From the NCBI GenBank assembly GCA_964035545.1, contig OZ037766.1, positions 17,883,581 through 17,947,580 on the forward strand: 64,000 nucleotides of DNA, read 5' to 3'. Below the pieces are notes generated by a model that was given only the letters and a program-made list of their open reading frames with translations, had not been told where the DNA came from and ran no database searches. This stretch comes from Bugula neritina (lineage: Eukaryota > Bryozoa > Gymnolaemata > Cheilostomatida > Bugulidae). Made by a program: the position numbers and the translations under genes. Positions 1 to 13,730 of this stretch are shown piece by piece; position 1 is the stretch's first letter; each line of letters opens with the position of its first letter.

Positions 1-57
1 GTATGTTACAGTATATTTCAGTATGTTACAGTATATTTCAGTATGTTACAGTATGTT

Positions 58-60
58 GAG
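58..60 (+). other. First of 41 register-shift markers (TATGTTGAG 9-mer)
   Basis: The GAG of the 9-mer lies here. The other copies start at 1777, 3256, 3885, 4514, 6063, 9372, 10921, 13170, 16459, 17348, 19167, 20646, 21275, 21724, 22613, 24722, 26271, 29670, 31969, 33448, 34077, 35606, 38675, 42064, 43303, 46642, 47951, 49880, 51187, 51676, 52304, 52933, 55292, 56571, 57200, 57829, 60188, 61477, 62864 and 63493. Each is followed by TATATTTCAG-TAGTTTGCAA and the diverged decamers TAGGTTACCA-GATATTTCGG or close variants. It is a single ancestral deletion carried by every descendant segment. Confidence 0.93.
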
Positions 61-900
61 TATATTTCAGTAGTTTGCAACATATTTCAGTAGGTTACCA
101 GATATTTCGGTATGTTGCAGCATATTTCAATGTGTTGCAGTGTATTTCAATATGTTACAGTATATTTCAGTATGTTGCAGTATGTTGCAGTATGATGCAG
201 TATGTTGCAGTGTATTTCTGATTGTTACAGTGTATTTCAGTATGTTGCAGTATATTTCAGTATGTTACAGTATGTTTCACTATGTTGCAGTATATTTCAG
301 TGGGTTATAGTATATTTCAGTATGATACAGCGTATTTCAGTATGTTTCAGTGTATTTCAGTATGTTGCGGTATTTTGCAATGCATTTCAGTATGTTACAG
401 TGTATTTCAGTATGTTGCAGTATATTTCAGTATGTTACAATAAATTTCAGTATGTTACAGTACATTTCCATAAATTACACTGTACTTCAGTGAGTTGTAG
501 TATATTTCAGTATCTTGCAGTATATCTCAGTTTGTTACAGTATATTTCAGTGTGTTACAGTAAATTTCAGTATGTTACAGTGCATTTGCAGATATTACAC
601 TATACTTCAGTGAGTTTTAGTGTCTTTCAGTATGTTGCAGTATATTTAAGTATGTTGCAGTATTTTGCAATATATTTTAGTATGTTACAGTGTATTTCAG
701 TACGTTGCAGTATATTTCAGTATGATACAATAAATTTCAGTGTGTTACAGTACATTTCTGCAAATTACACTATACTTCAGTGAGTTGTAGTATATTTCAG
801 TATCTTGCAGTATATCTCAGTATGTTACAGTTTATTTCAGTATGTTCCAGTATATTTCAGCGTGTTTCAGTATATTTCAGTATGCCACAGTGCATTTTTA

Positions 901-910
901 GATTTTTCAC
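901..910 (+). repeat. First of 25 GATTTTTCAC landmark cassettes
   Basis: A diverged cassette (TGCATTTTTA or TACATTTTTA, then GATTTTTCAC, TATACTTCAG, TGARTTTTAG, TGTCTTTCAG) recurs once per large segment. The GATTTTTCAC decamer starts at 901, 2400, 5377, 8686, 10235, 12484, 15773, 18291, 19790, 23866, 25585, 28984, 31093, 32592, 34940, 38009, 41078, 42617, 44866, 46086, 49324, 53526, 54736, 58432 and 59632. All copies are in the same orientation. Confidence 0.88.
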
Positions 911-1776
911 TATACTTCAGTGAATTTTAGTGTCTTTCAGTATGTTGCAGTATATTTCGGTATCTTGCAACTTATTTCAATGTGTTGCAATGTATTTCAA
1001 TATGTTACAGTGTATTTTAGTATGTTGCAGTATGTTGCAGTGTATTTCAGTATGTTACAGTGTATTTCAGTAGGTATCAGTATCTTGCAGTATATTTCAG
1101 TATGTTGCAGTATATTTCAGTGGGTTACAGTATATTCCAGTATGTTCCATTATGTTGCAGTATATTTCAGTATGTTGCAGTGTATTTCAGTATGTTACAG
1201 TGTATTTCAGTATGTTGCAGTATGTTGCAGTGTATTTCTGTATGTTACAGCGTATTTCTCTATGTTACAGTGTATTTCAGTAGTTTGCAACATATTTCAG
1301 TAGGTTACCATATATTTCGGTATGTTGCAGCATATTTCAATGAATTGCAGTGTATTTCAATATGTTACAGTGTATTTCAGTATGTTGCAGTATGTTGCAG
1401 TGTATTGCTGTATGTTACAGGGTATTTCAGTATGTTGCAGTATATTTCAGTATGTTACAGTATGTTTCAGTATGTTGCAGTATATTTCCGTGGGTTATAG
1501 TATATTTCAGTATGATACAGCGTATTTCAGTATGTTACAGTGTATTTCAGTATGTTGCAGTATTTTGGAATGCATTTCAGTATGTTACAGTGTATTTCAG
1601 TATGTTGCAGTATATTTCAGTATGTTACAATAAATTTCAGCATGTTACAGTACATTTCCGTAAATTACACCATACTTCAGTGAGTTGTAGTATATTTCAG
1701 TATTCGGCAGTATATCTCAGTATGTTACAGTATATTTCAGTATGTTACAGTATATTTCAGTATGTTACAGTATGTT

Positions 1777-3256
1777 GAGTATATTTCAGTAGTTTGCAAC
1801 ATATTTCAGTAGGTTACCAGATATTTCGGTATGTTGCAGCATATTTCAATGTGTTGCAGTGTATTTCAATATGTTACAGTGTATTTCAGCATGTTGCAGT
1901 ATGTTGCAGTATGATGCAGTATGTTTCAGTGTATTTCTGTATGTTACAGTGTATTTCAGTATCTTGCAGTATATTTCAGTATGTTACAGTATGTTTCAGT
2001 ATGTTGCAGTATATTTCAGTGGGTTATAGTATATTTCAGTATGATACAGCGTATTTCAGTATGTTACAGTGTATTTCAGTATGTTGCAGTATTTTGCAAT
2101 ATATTTCAGTATGTTACAGCGTATTTCAGTATGTTGCAGTATATTTCAGTATGTTGCAGTATTTTGCAATATATTTTAGTATGTTACAGTGTATTTCAGT
2201 ACGTTGCAGTATATTTCAGTATGATACAATAAACTTCAGTGTGTTACAGTACATATCTGCAAATTACACTATACTTCAGTGAGTTGTAGTATATTTCAGT
2301 ATCTTGCAGTATATCTCAGTATGTTACAGTTTATTTCAGTATGTTCCAGTATATTTCAGCGTGTTTCAGTATATTTCAGTATGCCACAGTGCATTTTTAG
2401 ATTTTTCACTATACTTCAGTGAGTTTTAGTGTCTTTCAGTATGTTGCAGTATATTTCGGTATCTTGCAACTTATTTCAATGTGTTGCAATGTATTTCAAT
2501 ATGTTACAGTGTATTTCAGTATGTTGCAGTATGTTGCAGTGTATTTCAGTATGTTACAGTGTATTTCAGTAGGTTTCAGTATCTTGCAGTATATTTCAGT
2601 ATGTTGCAGTATATTTCAGTGGGTTACAGTATATTCCAGTATGTTCCAGTATGTTGCAGTATATTTCAGTATGTTACAGTGTATTTCAGTATGTTGCAGT
2701 ATGTTGCAGTGTATTTCTGTATGTTACAGCGTATTTCTGTATGTTACAGTGTGTTTCAGTAGTTTGCAACATATTTCAGTAGGTTACCATATATTTCGGT
2801 ATGTTGCAGCATATTTCAACGCGTTGCAGTGTATTTGAATATGTTACAGTGTATTTCAGTATGTTGCAGTATGTTGCAGTGTATTTCTGTATGTTACAGG
2901 GTATTTCAGTATGTTGCAGTATATTTCAGTATGTTACAGTATGGTACAGTATGTTGCAGTATATTTCCGTGGGTTATAGTGTATTTCAGTATGATACAGC
3001 GTATTTCAGTATGTTACAGTGTATTTCACTATGTTGCAGTATTTTGCAATGCATTTCAGTATGTTACAGTGTATTTCAGTATGTTGCAGTATATTTCAGT
3101 ATGTTATAATAAATTTCAGTATGTTACAGTACATTTCCGTAAATTACACTATACCTCAGTGAGTTGTAGTATATTTCAGTATGTTGCAGTATATCTCAGT
3201 ATGTTACAGTATATTTCAGTATGTTACAGCATATTTCAGTGTGTTACAGTATGTTG
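1777..3256 (+). repeat. 1479-bp segment (copies also at 19,167-20,646 and 31,969-33,448)
   Basis: Three marker-bounded segments of identical length, 1479 bp, each with the same internal order: two diverged cassettes, a GATTTTTCAC landmark and an AACGCG variant. They are the central part of the three super-repeat copies. Confidence 0.85.
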
Positions 3257-4514
3257 AGTATATTTCAGTAGTTTGCAACATATTTCAGTAGGTTACCAGA
3301 TATTTCCGTATGTTGCAGCATATTTCAATGTGTTGCAGTGCATTTCAATATGTTACAGTGTATTTCAGTATGTTGCAGTATGTTGCAGTATGATGCAGTA
3401 TGTTGCAGTGTATTTCTGATTGTTACAGTGTATTTCAGTATGTTGCAGTATATTTCAGTATGTTACAGTATGTTTCACTATGTTGCAGTATATTTCAGTG
3501 GGTTATAGTATATTTCAGTATGATAGAGCGTATTTCAGTATGTTACAGTGTATTTCAGTATGTTACAGTATGTTTCAGTATGTTGCAGTATATTTCCGTG
3601 GGTTATAGTATATTTCAGTATGATACAGCGTATTTCAGTATGTTTCAGTGTTTTTCAGTATGTTGCGGTATTTTGCAATGCATTTCAGTATGTTACAGTG
3701 TATTTCAGTATGTTGCAGTATATTTCAGTATGTTACAATAAATTTCAGTATGTTACAGTACATTTCCGTAAATTATACCATACTTCAGTGAGTTGTAGTA
3801 TATTTCAGTATCTTGCAGCATATCTCAGTATGTTACAGTATATTTCAGTATGTTACAGTATATTTCAGTGTGTTACAGTATGTTGAGTATATTTCAGTAG
3901 TTTGCAACATATTTCAGTAGGTTACCAGATATTTCGGTATGTTGCAGCATATTTCAATGTGTTGCAGTGTATTTCAATATGTTACAGTGTATTTCAGTAT
4001 GTTGCAGTATGTTGCAGTATGATGCAGTATGTTGCAGTGTATTTCTGATTGTTACAGTGTATTTCAGTATGTTGCAGTATATTTCAGTATGTTACAGTAT
4101 GTTTCACTATGTTGCAGAATATTTCAGTGGGTTATAGTATATTTCAGTATGATACAGCGTATTTCAGTATGTTACAGTGTATTTCAGTATGTTACAGTAT
4201 GTTTCAGTATGTTGCAGTATATTTCCGTGGGTTATAGTATATTTCAGTATGATACAGCGTATTTCAGTATGTTTCAGTGTATTTCAGTATGTTGCGGTAT
4301 TTTGCAATGCATTTCAGTATGTTACAGTGTATTTCAGTATGTTGCAGTATATTTCAGTAGGTTACAATAAATTTCAGTATGTTACAGTACATTTCCGTAA
4401 ATTATACCATACTTCAGTGAGTTGTAGTATATTTCAGTATCTTGCAGCATATCTCAGTATGTTACAGTATATTTCAGTATGTTACAGTATATTTCAGTGT
4501 GTTACAGTATGTTG
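3256..4514 (+). repeat. Two tandem 629-bp units
   Basis: Markers at 3,256, 3,885 and 4,514 are exactly 629 bp apart. A 629-bp unit is 62 decamers plus one 9-mer. The two units share landmark decamers such as TGTATTTCTGATTG and TTTCACTATG, and differ at scattered single bases. Confidence 0.9.
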
Positions 4515-6063
4515 AGTATATTTCAGTAGTTTGCAACATATTTCAGTAGGTTACCAGATATTTCGGTATGTTGCAGCATATTTCAATGTGTTCCAGTGTA
4601 TTTCAATATGTTACAGTGTATTTCAGTATGTTGCAGTATGTTGCAGTATGATGCAGTATGTTTCAGTGTATTTCTGTATGTTACAGTGTATTTCAGTATG
4701 TTGCAGTATATTTCAGTATGTTACAGTATGTTTCAGTATGTTGCAGTATATTTCAGTGGGTTATAGTATATTTCAGTATGATACAGCGTATTTCAGTATG
4801 TTACAGTGTATTTCAGTATGTTGCAGCATTTTGCAATATATTTCAGTATGTTACAGCGTATTTCAGTATGTTGCAGTATATTTCAGTATGTTACAATAAA
4901 TTTCAGTATGTTACAGTACATTTCCGTAAATTACACCATACTTCAGTGAGTTGTAGTATATTTCAGTATCTTGCAGTATATCTCAGTATGTTACTGTATA
5001 TTTCAGTATGTTACAGTATATTTCAGTGTGTTACAGTAAATTTCAGTATGTTACTGTGCATTTGCAGATATTACACTATACTTCAGTGAGTTTTAGTGTC
5101 TTTCAGTATGTTCCAGTATATTTAAGTATGTTGCAGTATTTTGCAATATATTTTAGTATGTTACAGTGTATTTCAGTACGTTGCAGTATATTTCAGTATG
5201 ATACAATAAATTTCAGTGTGTTACAGTACATTTCTGCAAATTACACTATACTTCAGTGTGTTGTAGTATATTTCAGTATCTTGCAGTATATCTCAGTATG
5301 TTACAGTTTATTTCAGTATGTTCCAGTATATTTCAGCGTGTTTCAGTATATTTCAGCATGCCACAGTACATTTTTAGATTTTTCACTATACTTCAGTGAG
5401 TTTTAGTGTCTTTCAGTATGTTTCAGTATAATTCGGTAACTTGCAACTTATTTCAATGTGTTGCAATGTATTTCAATATGTTACAGTGTATTTAAGTATG
5501 TTGCAGTATGTTGCAGTGTATTTCAGTATGTTACAGTGTATTTCAGTAGGCTTCAGTATCTTGCAGTATATTTCAGTATGTTGCAGTATATTTCAGTGGG
5601 TTACAGTATATTCCAGTATGTTCCAGTATGTTGCAGTATATTTCAGTATGTTGCAGTGTATTTCAGTATGTTACAGTGTATTTCAGTATGTTGCAGTATG
5701 TTGCAGTGTATTTCTGTATGTTACAGCGTATTTCTGTATGTTACAGTGTATTTCAGTAGTTTGCAACATATTTCAGTAGGTTACCATATATTTCGTTATG
5801 TTGCAGCATATTTCAATGTGTTGCAGTGTATTTCAATATGTTACAGTGTATTTCAGTATGTTGCAGTATGTTGCAGTGTATTTCTGTATGTTACAGGGTA
5901 TTTCAGTATGTTGCAGTGTATTTCAGTATGTTGCAGTATATTTCAGTATGTTACAGTATGTTTCAGTATGTTGCAGTATATTTCAGTGGGTTATAGTATA
6001 TTTCAGTATGATACAGCGTATTTCAGTATGTTACAGTATATTTCAGTGTGTTACAGTATGTTG
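4514..6063 (+). repeat. 1549-bp module, copy 1
   Basis: Marker-bounded 1549-bp segment. Equal-length copies lie at 9,372-10,921 and 24,722-26,271. The segment at 34,077-35,606 is the same module 20 bp shorter, having lost one CGTATTTCTG-TATGTTACAG pair near 35,281. Confidence 0.85.
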
Positions 6064-6914
6064 AGTATATTTCAGTAGTTTGCAACATATTTCAGTAGGT
6101 TACCAAATACTTCGGTATGTTGCAGCATATTTCAATGTGTTGCAGTGTATTTCAGTATGTTGCAGTATGTTGCAGTATGATGCAGTATGTTGCAGTGTAT
6201 TTCTGATTGTTACAGTGTATTTCAGTATGTTGCAGTATATTTCAGTATGTTACAGTAAATTTCAGTATGTTACAGTGCATTTGCAGATATTACACTATAC
6301 TTCAGTGAGTTTTAGTGTCTTTCAGTATGTTGCAGTATATTTCAGTATGTTGCAGTATTTTGCAATACATTTTAGTATGCTACAGTGTATTTTAGTATGT
6401 TGCAATATAATTCAGTATGATACAATAAATTCCAGTATGTTACAGTACATTTCCATAAATTACACTATACTTCAGTGAGTTGTAGTACATTTTGGTATCT
6501 TGCAGTATATCTCAGTAGGTTACAGTATATTTCAGTATGTTGCAGTATATTTCAGCATGTTTCAGTATATTTCAGTATGTCACAGTGCGTTTCCAGATAT
6601 TACACTATACTTCAGTGAGTTTTAGTGTTTTTCAGTATGTTGAAGTATGTTGCAGTGTATTTCAGTATGTTACAGTGTATTTCCGTAGGTTTCAGTGTCT
6701 TGCAGTATAATTCAGCATGTTGCAGTATATTTCAGGATGTTGCAGTATGTTTCAGTATGTTACAGTATTTTGCAGTATTTTGCAGTATAGTTCAGTGTGT
6801 TACAGTATATTTCATTATGTTGCAGTATGTTGCAGTATATTTCAGTAGTTTGCAACATATTTCAGTAGGTTACCATATATTTCGGTATGTTGCAGCATAT
6901 TTCAATGTGTTGCA
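5008..6914 (+). repeat. Duplicated block, offset +4858 (partner 9,866-11,772)
   Basis: Near-identical to 9,866-11,772. Shared singletons include CCAAATACTTCGG near 6,103 and 10,961, and a TATGTTGAAG decamer near 6,647 and 11,505. Beyond about 6,950 the offset match degrades, marking one edge of the copied tract. Outer edges are approximate. Confidence 0.8.
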
Positions 6915-8330
6915 GTGTATTTCAATATGTTACAGTGTATTTCAGTATGTTGCAGTATATTTCAGTATGTTACAGTATGTTTCAGTATGTTGCAGTATAT
7001 TTCAGTGGGTTATAGTACATTTCAGTATGATACAGCGTATTTCAGTATGTTACAGTGTATTTCAGTATGTTGCAGTATTTTGCAACATATTTCAGTATGT
7101 TACAGCGTATTTCAGTATGTTGCAGTATATTTCAGTATGTTACAAAAAATTTCAGTATGTTACAGTACATTTCCGTAAATTACACTATACTTCAGTGAGT
7201 TGTAGTGTATTTCAGTATCTTGCAGTATATCTCAGTATGTTACTGTATATTTCAGTATGTTACAGTATGTTTCAGTGTGTTACAGTAAATTTCAGTATGT
7301 TACAGTGCATTTGCAGATATTACACTATACTTCAGTGAGTTTTAGTGTCTTTCAGTATGTTGCAGTATATTTCAGTATGTTGCAGTATTTTGCAATACAT
7401 TTTAGTATGCTACAGTGTGTTTTAGTATGTTGCAATATATTTCAGTATGATACAATAAATTCCAGTATGTTACAGTACATTTCCATAAATTACACTATAC
7501 TTCAGTGAGTTGTAGTACATTTTGGTATCTTGCAGTATATCTCAGTAGGTTACAGTATATTTCAGTATGTTGCAGTATATTTCAGCATGTTTCAGTATAT
7601 TTCAGTATGTCACAGTGCGTTTCCAGATATTACACTATACTTCAGTGAGTTTTAGTGTTTTTCAGTATGTTGCAGTATGTTGCAGTGTATTTCAGTATGT
7701 TACAGTGTATTTCAGTAGGTTTCAGTGTCTTGCAGTATAATTCAGCATGTTGCAGTATATTTCAGGATGTTGCGGTATGTTTCAGTATGTTACAGTATTT
7801 TGCAGTATTTTGCAGTATAGTTCAGTGTGTTACAGTATATTTCATTATGTTGCAGTATGTTGCAGTATATTTCAGTAGTTTGCAACATATTTCAGTAGGT
7901 TACCATATATTTCGGTATGTTGCAGCATATTTCAATGTGTTGCAGTGTATTTCAATATGTTACAGTGTATTTCAGTATGTTGCAGTATGTTGCAGTATGA
8001 TGCAGTATGTTTCAGTGTATTTCTGTATGTTACAGTGTATTTCAGTATGTTGCAGTATATTTCAGTATGTTACAGTATGTTTCAGTATGTTGCAGTATAT
8101 TTCAGTGGGTTATAGTATATTTCAATATGATACAGCGTATTTCAGTATGTTACAGTGTATTTCAGTATGTTGCAGCATTTTGCAATATATTTCAGTATGT
8201 TACAGCGTATTTCAGTATGTTGCAGTATATTTCCGTAAATTACACCATACTTCAGTGAGTTGTAGTATATTTCAGTATCTTGCAGTATATCTCAGTATGT
8301 TACTGTATATTTCAGTATGTTACAGTATAT
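6625..8330 (+). repeat. Block repeated at 13,732-15,437 (offset +7107)
   Basis: Carries a six-base A run (TTACAAAAAATTTCAG near 7,141; partner near 14,248) and GTACATTTCAG near 7,015 and 14,122. The match shows that the 13.7-15.4 kb region was copied from this module family rather than from its immediate left neighbour. Confidence 0.75.
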
Positions 8331-9371
8331 TTCAGTGTGTTACAGTAAATTTCAGTATGTTACAGTGCATTTGCAGATATTACACTATACTTCAGTGAGT
8401 TTTAGTGTCTTCCAGTATGTTCCAGTATATTTAAGTATGTTGCAGTATTTTGCAATATATTTTAGTATGTTACAGTGTATTTCAGTACGTTGCAGCATAT
8501 TTCAGTATGATACAATAAATTTCAGTGTGTTACAGTACATTTCTGCAAATTACACTATACTTCAGTGAGTTGTAGTATATTTCAGTATCTTGCAGTATAT
8601 CTCAGTATGTTTCAGTTTATTTCAGTATGTTCCAGTATATTTCAGCGTGTTTCAGTATATTTCAGCATGCCACAGTACATTTTTAGATTTTTCACTATAC
8701 TTCAGTGAGTTTTAGTGTCTTTCAGTATGTTGCAGTATAATTCGGTATCTTGCAACTTATTTCAATGTGTTGCAATGTATTTCAATATGTTACAGTGTAT
8801 TTAAGTATGTTGCAGTATGTTGCAGTGTATTTCAGTATGTTACAGTGTATTTCAGTAGGTTTCAGTATCTTGCAGTATATTTCAGTATGTTGCAGTATAT
8901 TTCAGTGGGTTACAGTATATTCCAGTATGTTCCAGTATGTTGCAGTATATTTCAGTATGTTGCAGTGTATTTCAGTATGTTACAGTGTATTTCAGTATGT
9001 TGCAGTATGTTGCAGTGTATTTCTGTATGTTACAGCGTATTTCTGTATGTTACAGTGTATTTCAGTAGTTTGCAACATATTTCAGTAGGTTACCATATAT
9101 TTCGGTATGTTGCAGCATATTTCAATGTGTTGCAGTGTATTTCAATATGTTACAGTGTAGTTCAGTATGTTGCAGTATGTTGCAGTGTATTTGTGTATGT
9201 TACAGGGTATTTCAGTATGTTGCAGTGTATTTCAGTATGTAGCAGTATATTTCAGTATGTTACAGTATGTTTCAGTATGTTGCAGTATATTTCAGTGGGT
9301 TATAGTATATTTCAGTATGATACAGCGTATTTGAGTATGTTACAGTATATTTCAGTGTGTTACAGTATGTT

Positions 9372-10921
9372 GAGTATATTTCAGTAGTTTGCAACATATT
9401 TCAGTAGGTTACCAGATATTTCGGTATGTTGCAGCATATTTCAATGTGTTGCAGTGTATTTCAATATGTTACAGTGTATTTCAGTATGTTGCAGTATGTT
9501 GCAGTATGATGCAGTACGTTGCAGTGTATTTCTGATTGTTACAGTGTATTTCAGTATGTTGCAGTATATTTCAGTATGTTACAGTATGTTTTAGTATGTT
9601 GCAGTATATTTCAGTGGGTTATAGTATATTTCAGTATGATACAGCGTATTTCAGTATGTTACAGTGTATTTCAGTATGTTGCAGCATTTTGCAATATATT
9701 TCAGTATGTTACAGCGTATTTCAGTATGTTGCAGTATATTTCAGTATGTTACAATAAATTTCAGTATGTTACAGTACATTTCCGTAAATTACACCATACT
9801 TCAGTGAGTTGTAGTATATTTCAGTATCTTGCAGTATATCTCAGTATGTTACTGTATATTTCAGTATGTTACAGTATATTTCAGTGTGTTACAGTAAATT
9901 TCAGTATGTTACAGTGCATTTGCAGATATTACACTATACTTCAGTGAGTTTTAGTGTCTTTCAGTATGTTCCAGTATATTTAAGTATGTTGCAGTATTTT
10001 GCAATATATTTTAGTATGTTACAGTGTATTTCAGTACGTTGCAGTATATTTCAGTATGATACAATAAATTTCAGTGTGTTACAGTACATTTCTGCAAATT
10101 ACACTATACTTCAGTGTGTTGTAGTATATTTCAGTATCTTGCAGTATATCTCAGTATGTTACAGTTTATTTCAGTATGTTCCAGTATATTTCAGCGTGTT
10201 TCAGTATATTTCAGCATGCCACAGTACATTTTTAGATTTTTCACTATACTTCAGTGAGTTTTAGTGTCTTTCAGTATGTTTCAGTATAATTCGGTAACTT
10301 GCAACTTATTTCAATGTGTTGCAATGTATTTCAATATGTTACAGTGTATTTAAGTATGTTGCAGTATGTTGCAGTGTATTTCAGTATGTTACAGTGTATT
10401 TCAGTAGGCTTCAGTATCTTGCAGTATATTTCAGTATGTTGCAGTATATTTCAGTGGGTTACAGTATATTCCAGTATGTTCCAGTATGTTGCAGTATATT
10501 TCAGTATGTTGCAGTGTATTTCAGTATGTTACAGTGTATTTCAGTATGTTGCAGTATGTTGCAGTGTATTTCTGTATGTTACAGCGTATTTCTGTATGTT
10601 ACAGTGTATTTCAGTAGTTTGCAACATATTTCAGTAGGTTACCATATATTTCGTTATGTTGCAGCATATTTCAATGTGTTGCAGTGTATTTCAATATGTT
10701 ACAGTGTATTTCAGTATGTTGCAGTATGTTGCAGTGTATTTCTGTATGTTACAGGGTATTTCAGTATGTTGCAGTGTATTTCAGTATGTTGCAGTATATT
10801 TCAGTATGTTACAGTATGTTTCAGTATGTTGCAGTATATTTCAGTGGGTTATAGTATATTTCAGTATGATACAGCGTATTTCAGTATGTTACAGTATATT
10901 TCAGTGTGTTACAGTATGTTG
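9372..10921 (+). repeat. 1549-bp module, copy 2
   Basis: Shares private variants with copy 1: TAACTTGCAAC near 10,294 (5,436 in copy 1), AGGCTTCAG near 10,405 (5,547) and TTTCGTTATG near 10,650 (5,792), all at offset 4858. This shows recent common descent. Confidence 0.85.
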
Positions 10922-12114
10922 AGTATATTTCAGTAGTTTGCAACATATTTCAGTAGGTTACCAAATACTTCGGTATGTTGCAGCATATTTCAATGTGTTG
11001 CAGTGTATTTCAGTATGTTGCAGTATGTTGCAGTATGATGCAGTATGTTGCAGTGTATTTCTGATTGTTACAGTGTATTTCAGTATGTTGCAGTATATTT
11101 CAGTATGTTACAGTAAATTTCAGTATGTTACAGTGCATTTGCAGATATTACACTATACTTCAGTGAGTTTTAGTGTCTTTCAGTATGTTGCAGTATATTT
11201 CAGTATGTTGCAGTATTTTGCAATACATTTTAGTATGCTACAGTGTATTTTAGTATGTTGCAATATAATTCAGTATGATACAATAAATTCCAGTATGTTA
11301 CAGTACATTTCCATAAATTACACTATACTTCAGTGAGTTGTAGTACATTTTGGTATCTTGCAGTATATCTCAGTAGGTTACAGTATATTTCAGTATGTTG
11401 CAGTATATTTCAGCATGTTTCAGTATATTTCAGTATGTCACAGTGCGTTTCCAGATATTACACTATACTTCAGTGAGTTTTAGTGTTTTTCAGTATGTTG
11501 AAGTATGTTGCAGTGTATTTCAGTATGTTACAGTGTATTTCCGTAGGTTTCAGTGTCTTGCAGTATAATTCAGCATGTTGCAGTATATTTCAGGATGTTG
11601 CAGTATGTTTCAGTATGTTACAGTATTTTGCAGTATTTTGCAGTATAGTTCAGTGTGTTACAGTATATTTCATTATGTTGCAGTATGTTGCAGTATATTT
11701 CAGTAGTTTGCAACATATTTCAGTAGGTTACCATATATTTCGGTATGTTGCAGCATATTTCAATGTGTTGCAGTGTATTTCAATATGTTACAGTGTATTT
11801 CAGTATGTTGCAGTATATTTCAGTATGTTACAGTATGTTTTAGTATGTTGCAGTATATTTCAGTGGGTTATAGTATATTTCAGTATGATACAGCGTATTT
11901 CAGTATGTTACAGTGTATTTCAGTATGTTGCAGCATTTTGCAATATATTTCAGTATGTTACAGCGTATTTCAGTATGTTGCAGTATATTTCAGTATGTTA
12001 CAATAAATTTCAGTATGTTACAGTACATTTCCGTAAATTACACCATACTTCAGTGAGTTGTAGTATATTTCAGTATCTTGCAGTATATCTCAGTATGTTA
12101 CTGTATATTTCAGT

Positions 12115-13730
12115 ATGTTACAGTATATTTCAGTGTGTTACAGTAAATTTCAGTATGTTACAGTGCATTTGCAGATATTACACTATACTTCAGTGAGTTT
12201 TAGTGTCTTTCAGTATGTTCCAGTATATTTAAGTATGTTGCAGTATTTTGCAATATATTTTAGTATGTTACAGTGTATTTCAGTACGTTGCAGTATATTT
12301 CAGTATGATACAATAAATTTCAGTGTGTTACAGTACATTTCTGCAAATTACACTATACTTCAGTGTTTTGTAGTATATTTCAGTATCTTGCAGTATATCT
12401 CAGTATGTTACAGTTTATTTCAGTATGTTCCAGTATATTTCAGCGTGTTTCAGTATATTTCAGCATGCCACACTACATTTTTAGATTTTTCACTATACTT
12501 CAGTGAGTTTTAGTGTCTTTCAGTATGTTTCAGTATAATTCGGTAACTTGCAACTTATTTCAATGTGTTGCAATGTATTTCAATATGTTACAGTGTATTT
12601 AAGTATGTTGCAGTATGTTGCAGTGTATTTCAGTATGTTACAGTGTATTTCAGTAGGCTTCAGTATCTTGCAGTATATTTCAGTATGTTGCAGTATATTT
12701 CAGTTGGTTACAGTATATTCCAGTATGTTCCAGTATGTTGCAGTATATTTCAGTATGTTGCAGTGTATTTCAGTATGTTACAGTGTATTTCAGTATGTTG
12801 CAGTATGTTGCAGTGTATTTCTGTATGTTACAGCGTATTTCTGTATGTTACAGTGTATTTCAGTAGTTTGCAACATATTTCAGTAGGTTACCATATATTT
12901 CGGTATGTTGCAGCATATTTCAATGTGTTGCAGTGTATTTCAATATGTTACAGTGTATTTCAGTATGTTGCAGTATGTTGCAGTGTATTTCTGTATGTTA
13001 CAGGGTATTTCAGTATGTTGCAGTGTATTTCAGTATGTTGCAGTATATTTCAGTATGTTACAGTATGTTTCAGTATGTTGCAGTATATTTCAGTGGGTTA
13101 TAGTATATTTCAGTATGATACAGCGTATTTCAGTATGTTACAGTATATTTTAGTGTGTTACAGTATGTTGAGTATATTTCAGTAGTTTGCAACATATTTC
13201 AGTAGGTTACCAGATACTTCGGTATGTTGCAGCATATTTCAATGTGTTGCAGTGTATTTCAGTATGTTGCAGTATGTTGCAGTATGATGCAGTATGTTGC
13301 AGTGTATTTCTGATTGTTACAGTGTATTTCAGTATGTTGCAGTATATTTCAGTATGTTACAGTAAATTTCAGTATGTTACAGTGCATTTGCAGATATTAC
13401 ACTATACTTCAGTGAGTTTTAGTGTCTTTCAGTATGTTGCAGTATATTTCAGTATGTTGCAGTATTTTGCAATACATTTTAGTATGCTACAGTGTATTTT
13501 AGTATGTTGCAATATAATTCAGTATGATACAATAAATTCCAGTATGTTACAGTACATTTCCATAAATTACACTATACTTCAGTGAGTTGTAGTACATTTT
13601 GGTATCTTGCAGTATATCTCAGTAGGTTACAGTATATTTCAGTATGTTGCAGTATATTTCAGCATGTTTCAGTATATTTCAGTATGTCACAGTGCGTTTC
13701 CAGATATTACACTATACTTCAGTGAGTTTT
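12115..13730 (+). repeat. Further copy of the same block, offset +2249 from 9,866
   Basis: It keeps the AGGCTTCAG and TAACTTGCAAC variants of the two earlier copies but lacks TTTCGTTATG and CCAAATACTT, and adds its own (TGTTTTGTAG near 12,365, TTGGTTACAG near 12,704). It is a sibling from a neighbouring duplication step. Confidence 0.75.

Larger units (their letters stand above)
58..3885 (+). repeat. 3.8-kb super-repeat, copy 1 of 3
   Basis: Marker segments 1719+1479+629 bp. The decamer order, including landmark variants such as TGAATTTTAG near 920, AACGCG near 2,818 and TATGGTACAG near 2,941, is repeated at 17,348-21,275 and 30,150-34,077. This copy is 100 bp (ten decamers) shorter than the other two because a duplicated ten-decamer stretch near position 330 is missing. 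Confidence 0.85.

Noticed and set aside
90-125. CENP-B box in the TTTCGGTATGTTGCAG segment beside each marker
   Set aside because: It shares TTCG with the box, but the required A and the CGGG core are absent. Centromere function cannot be claimed from sequence.
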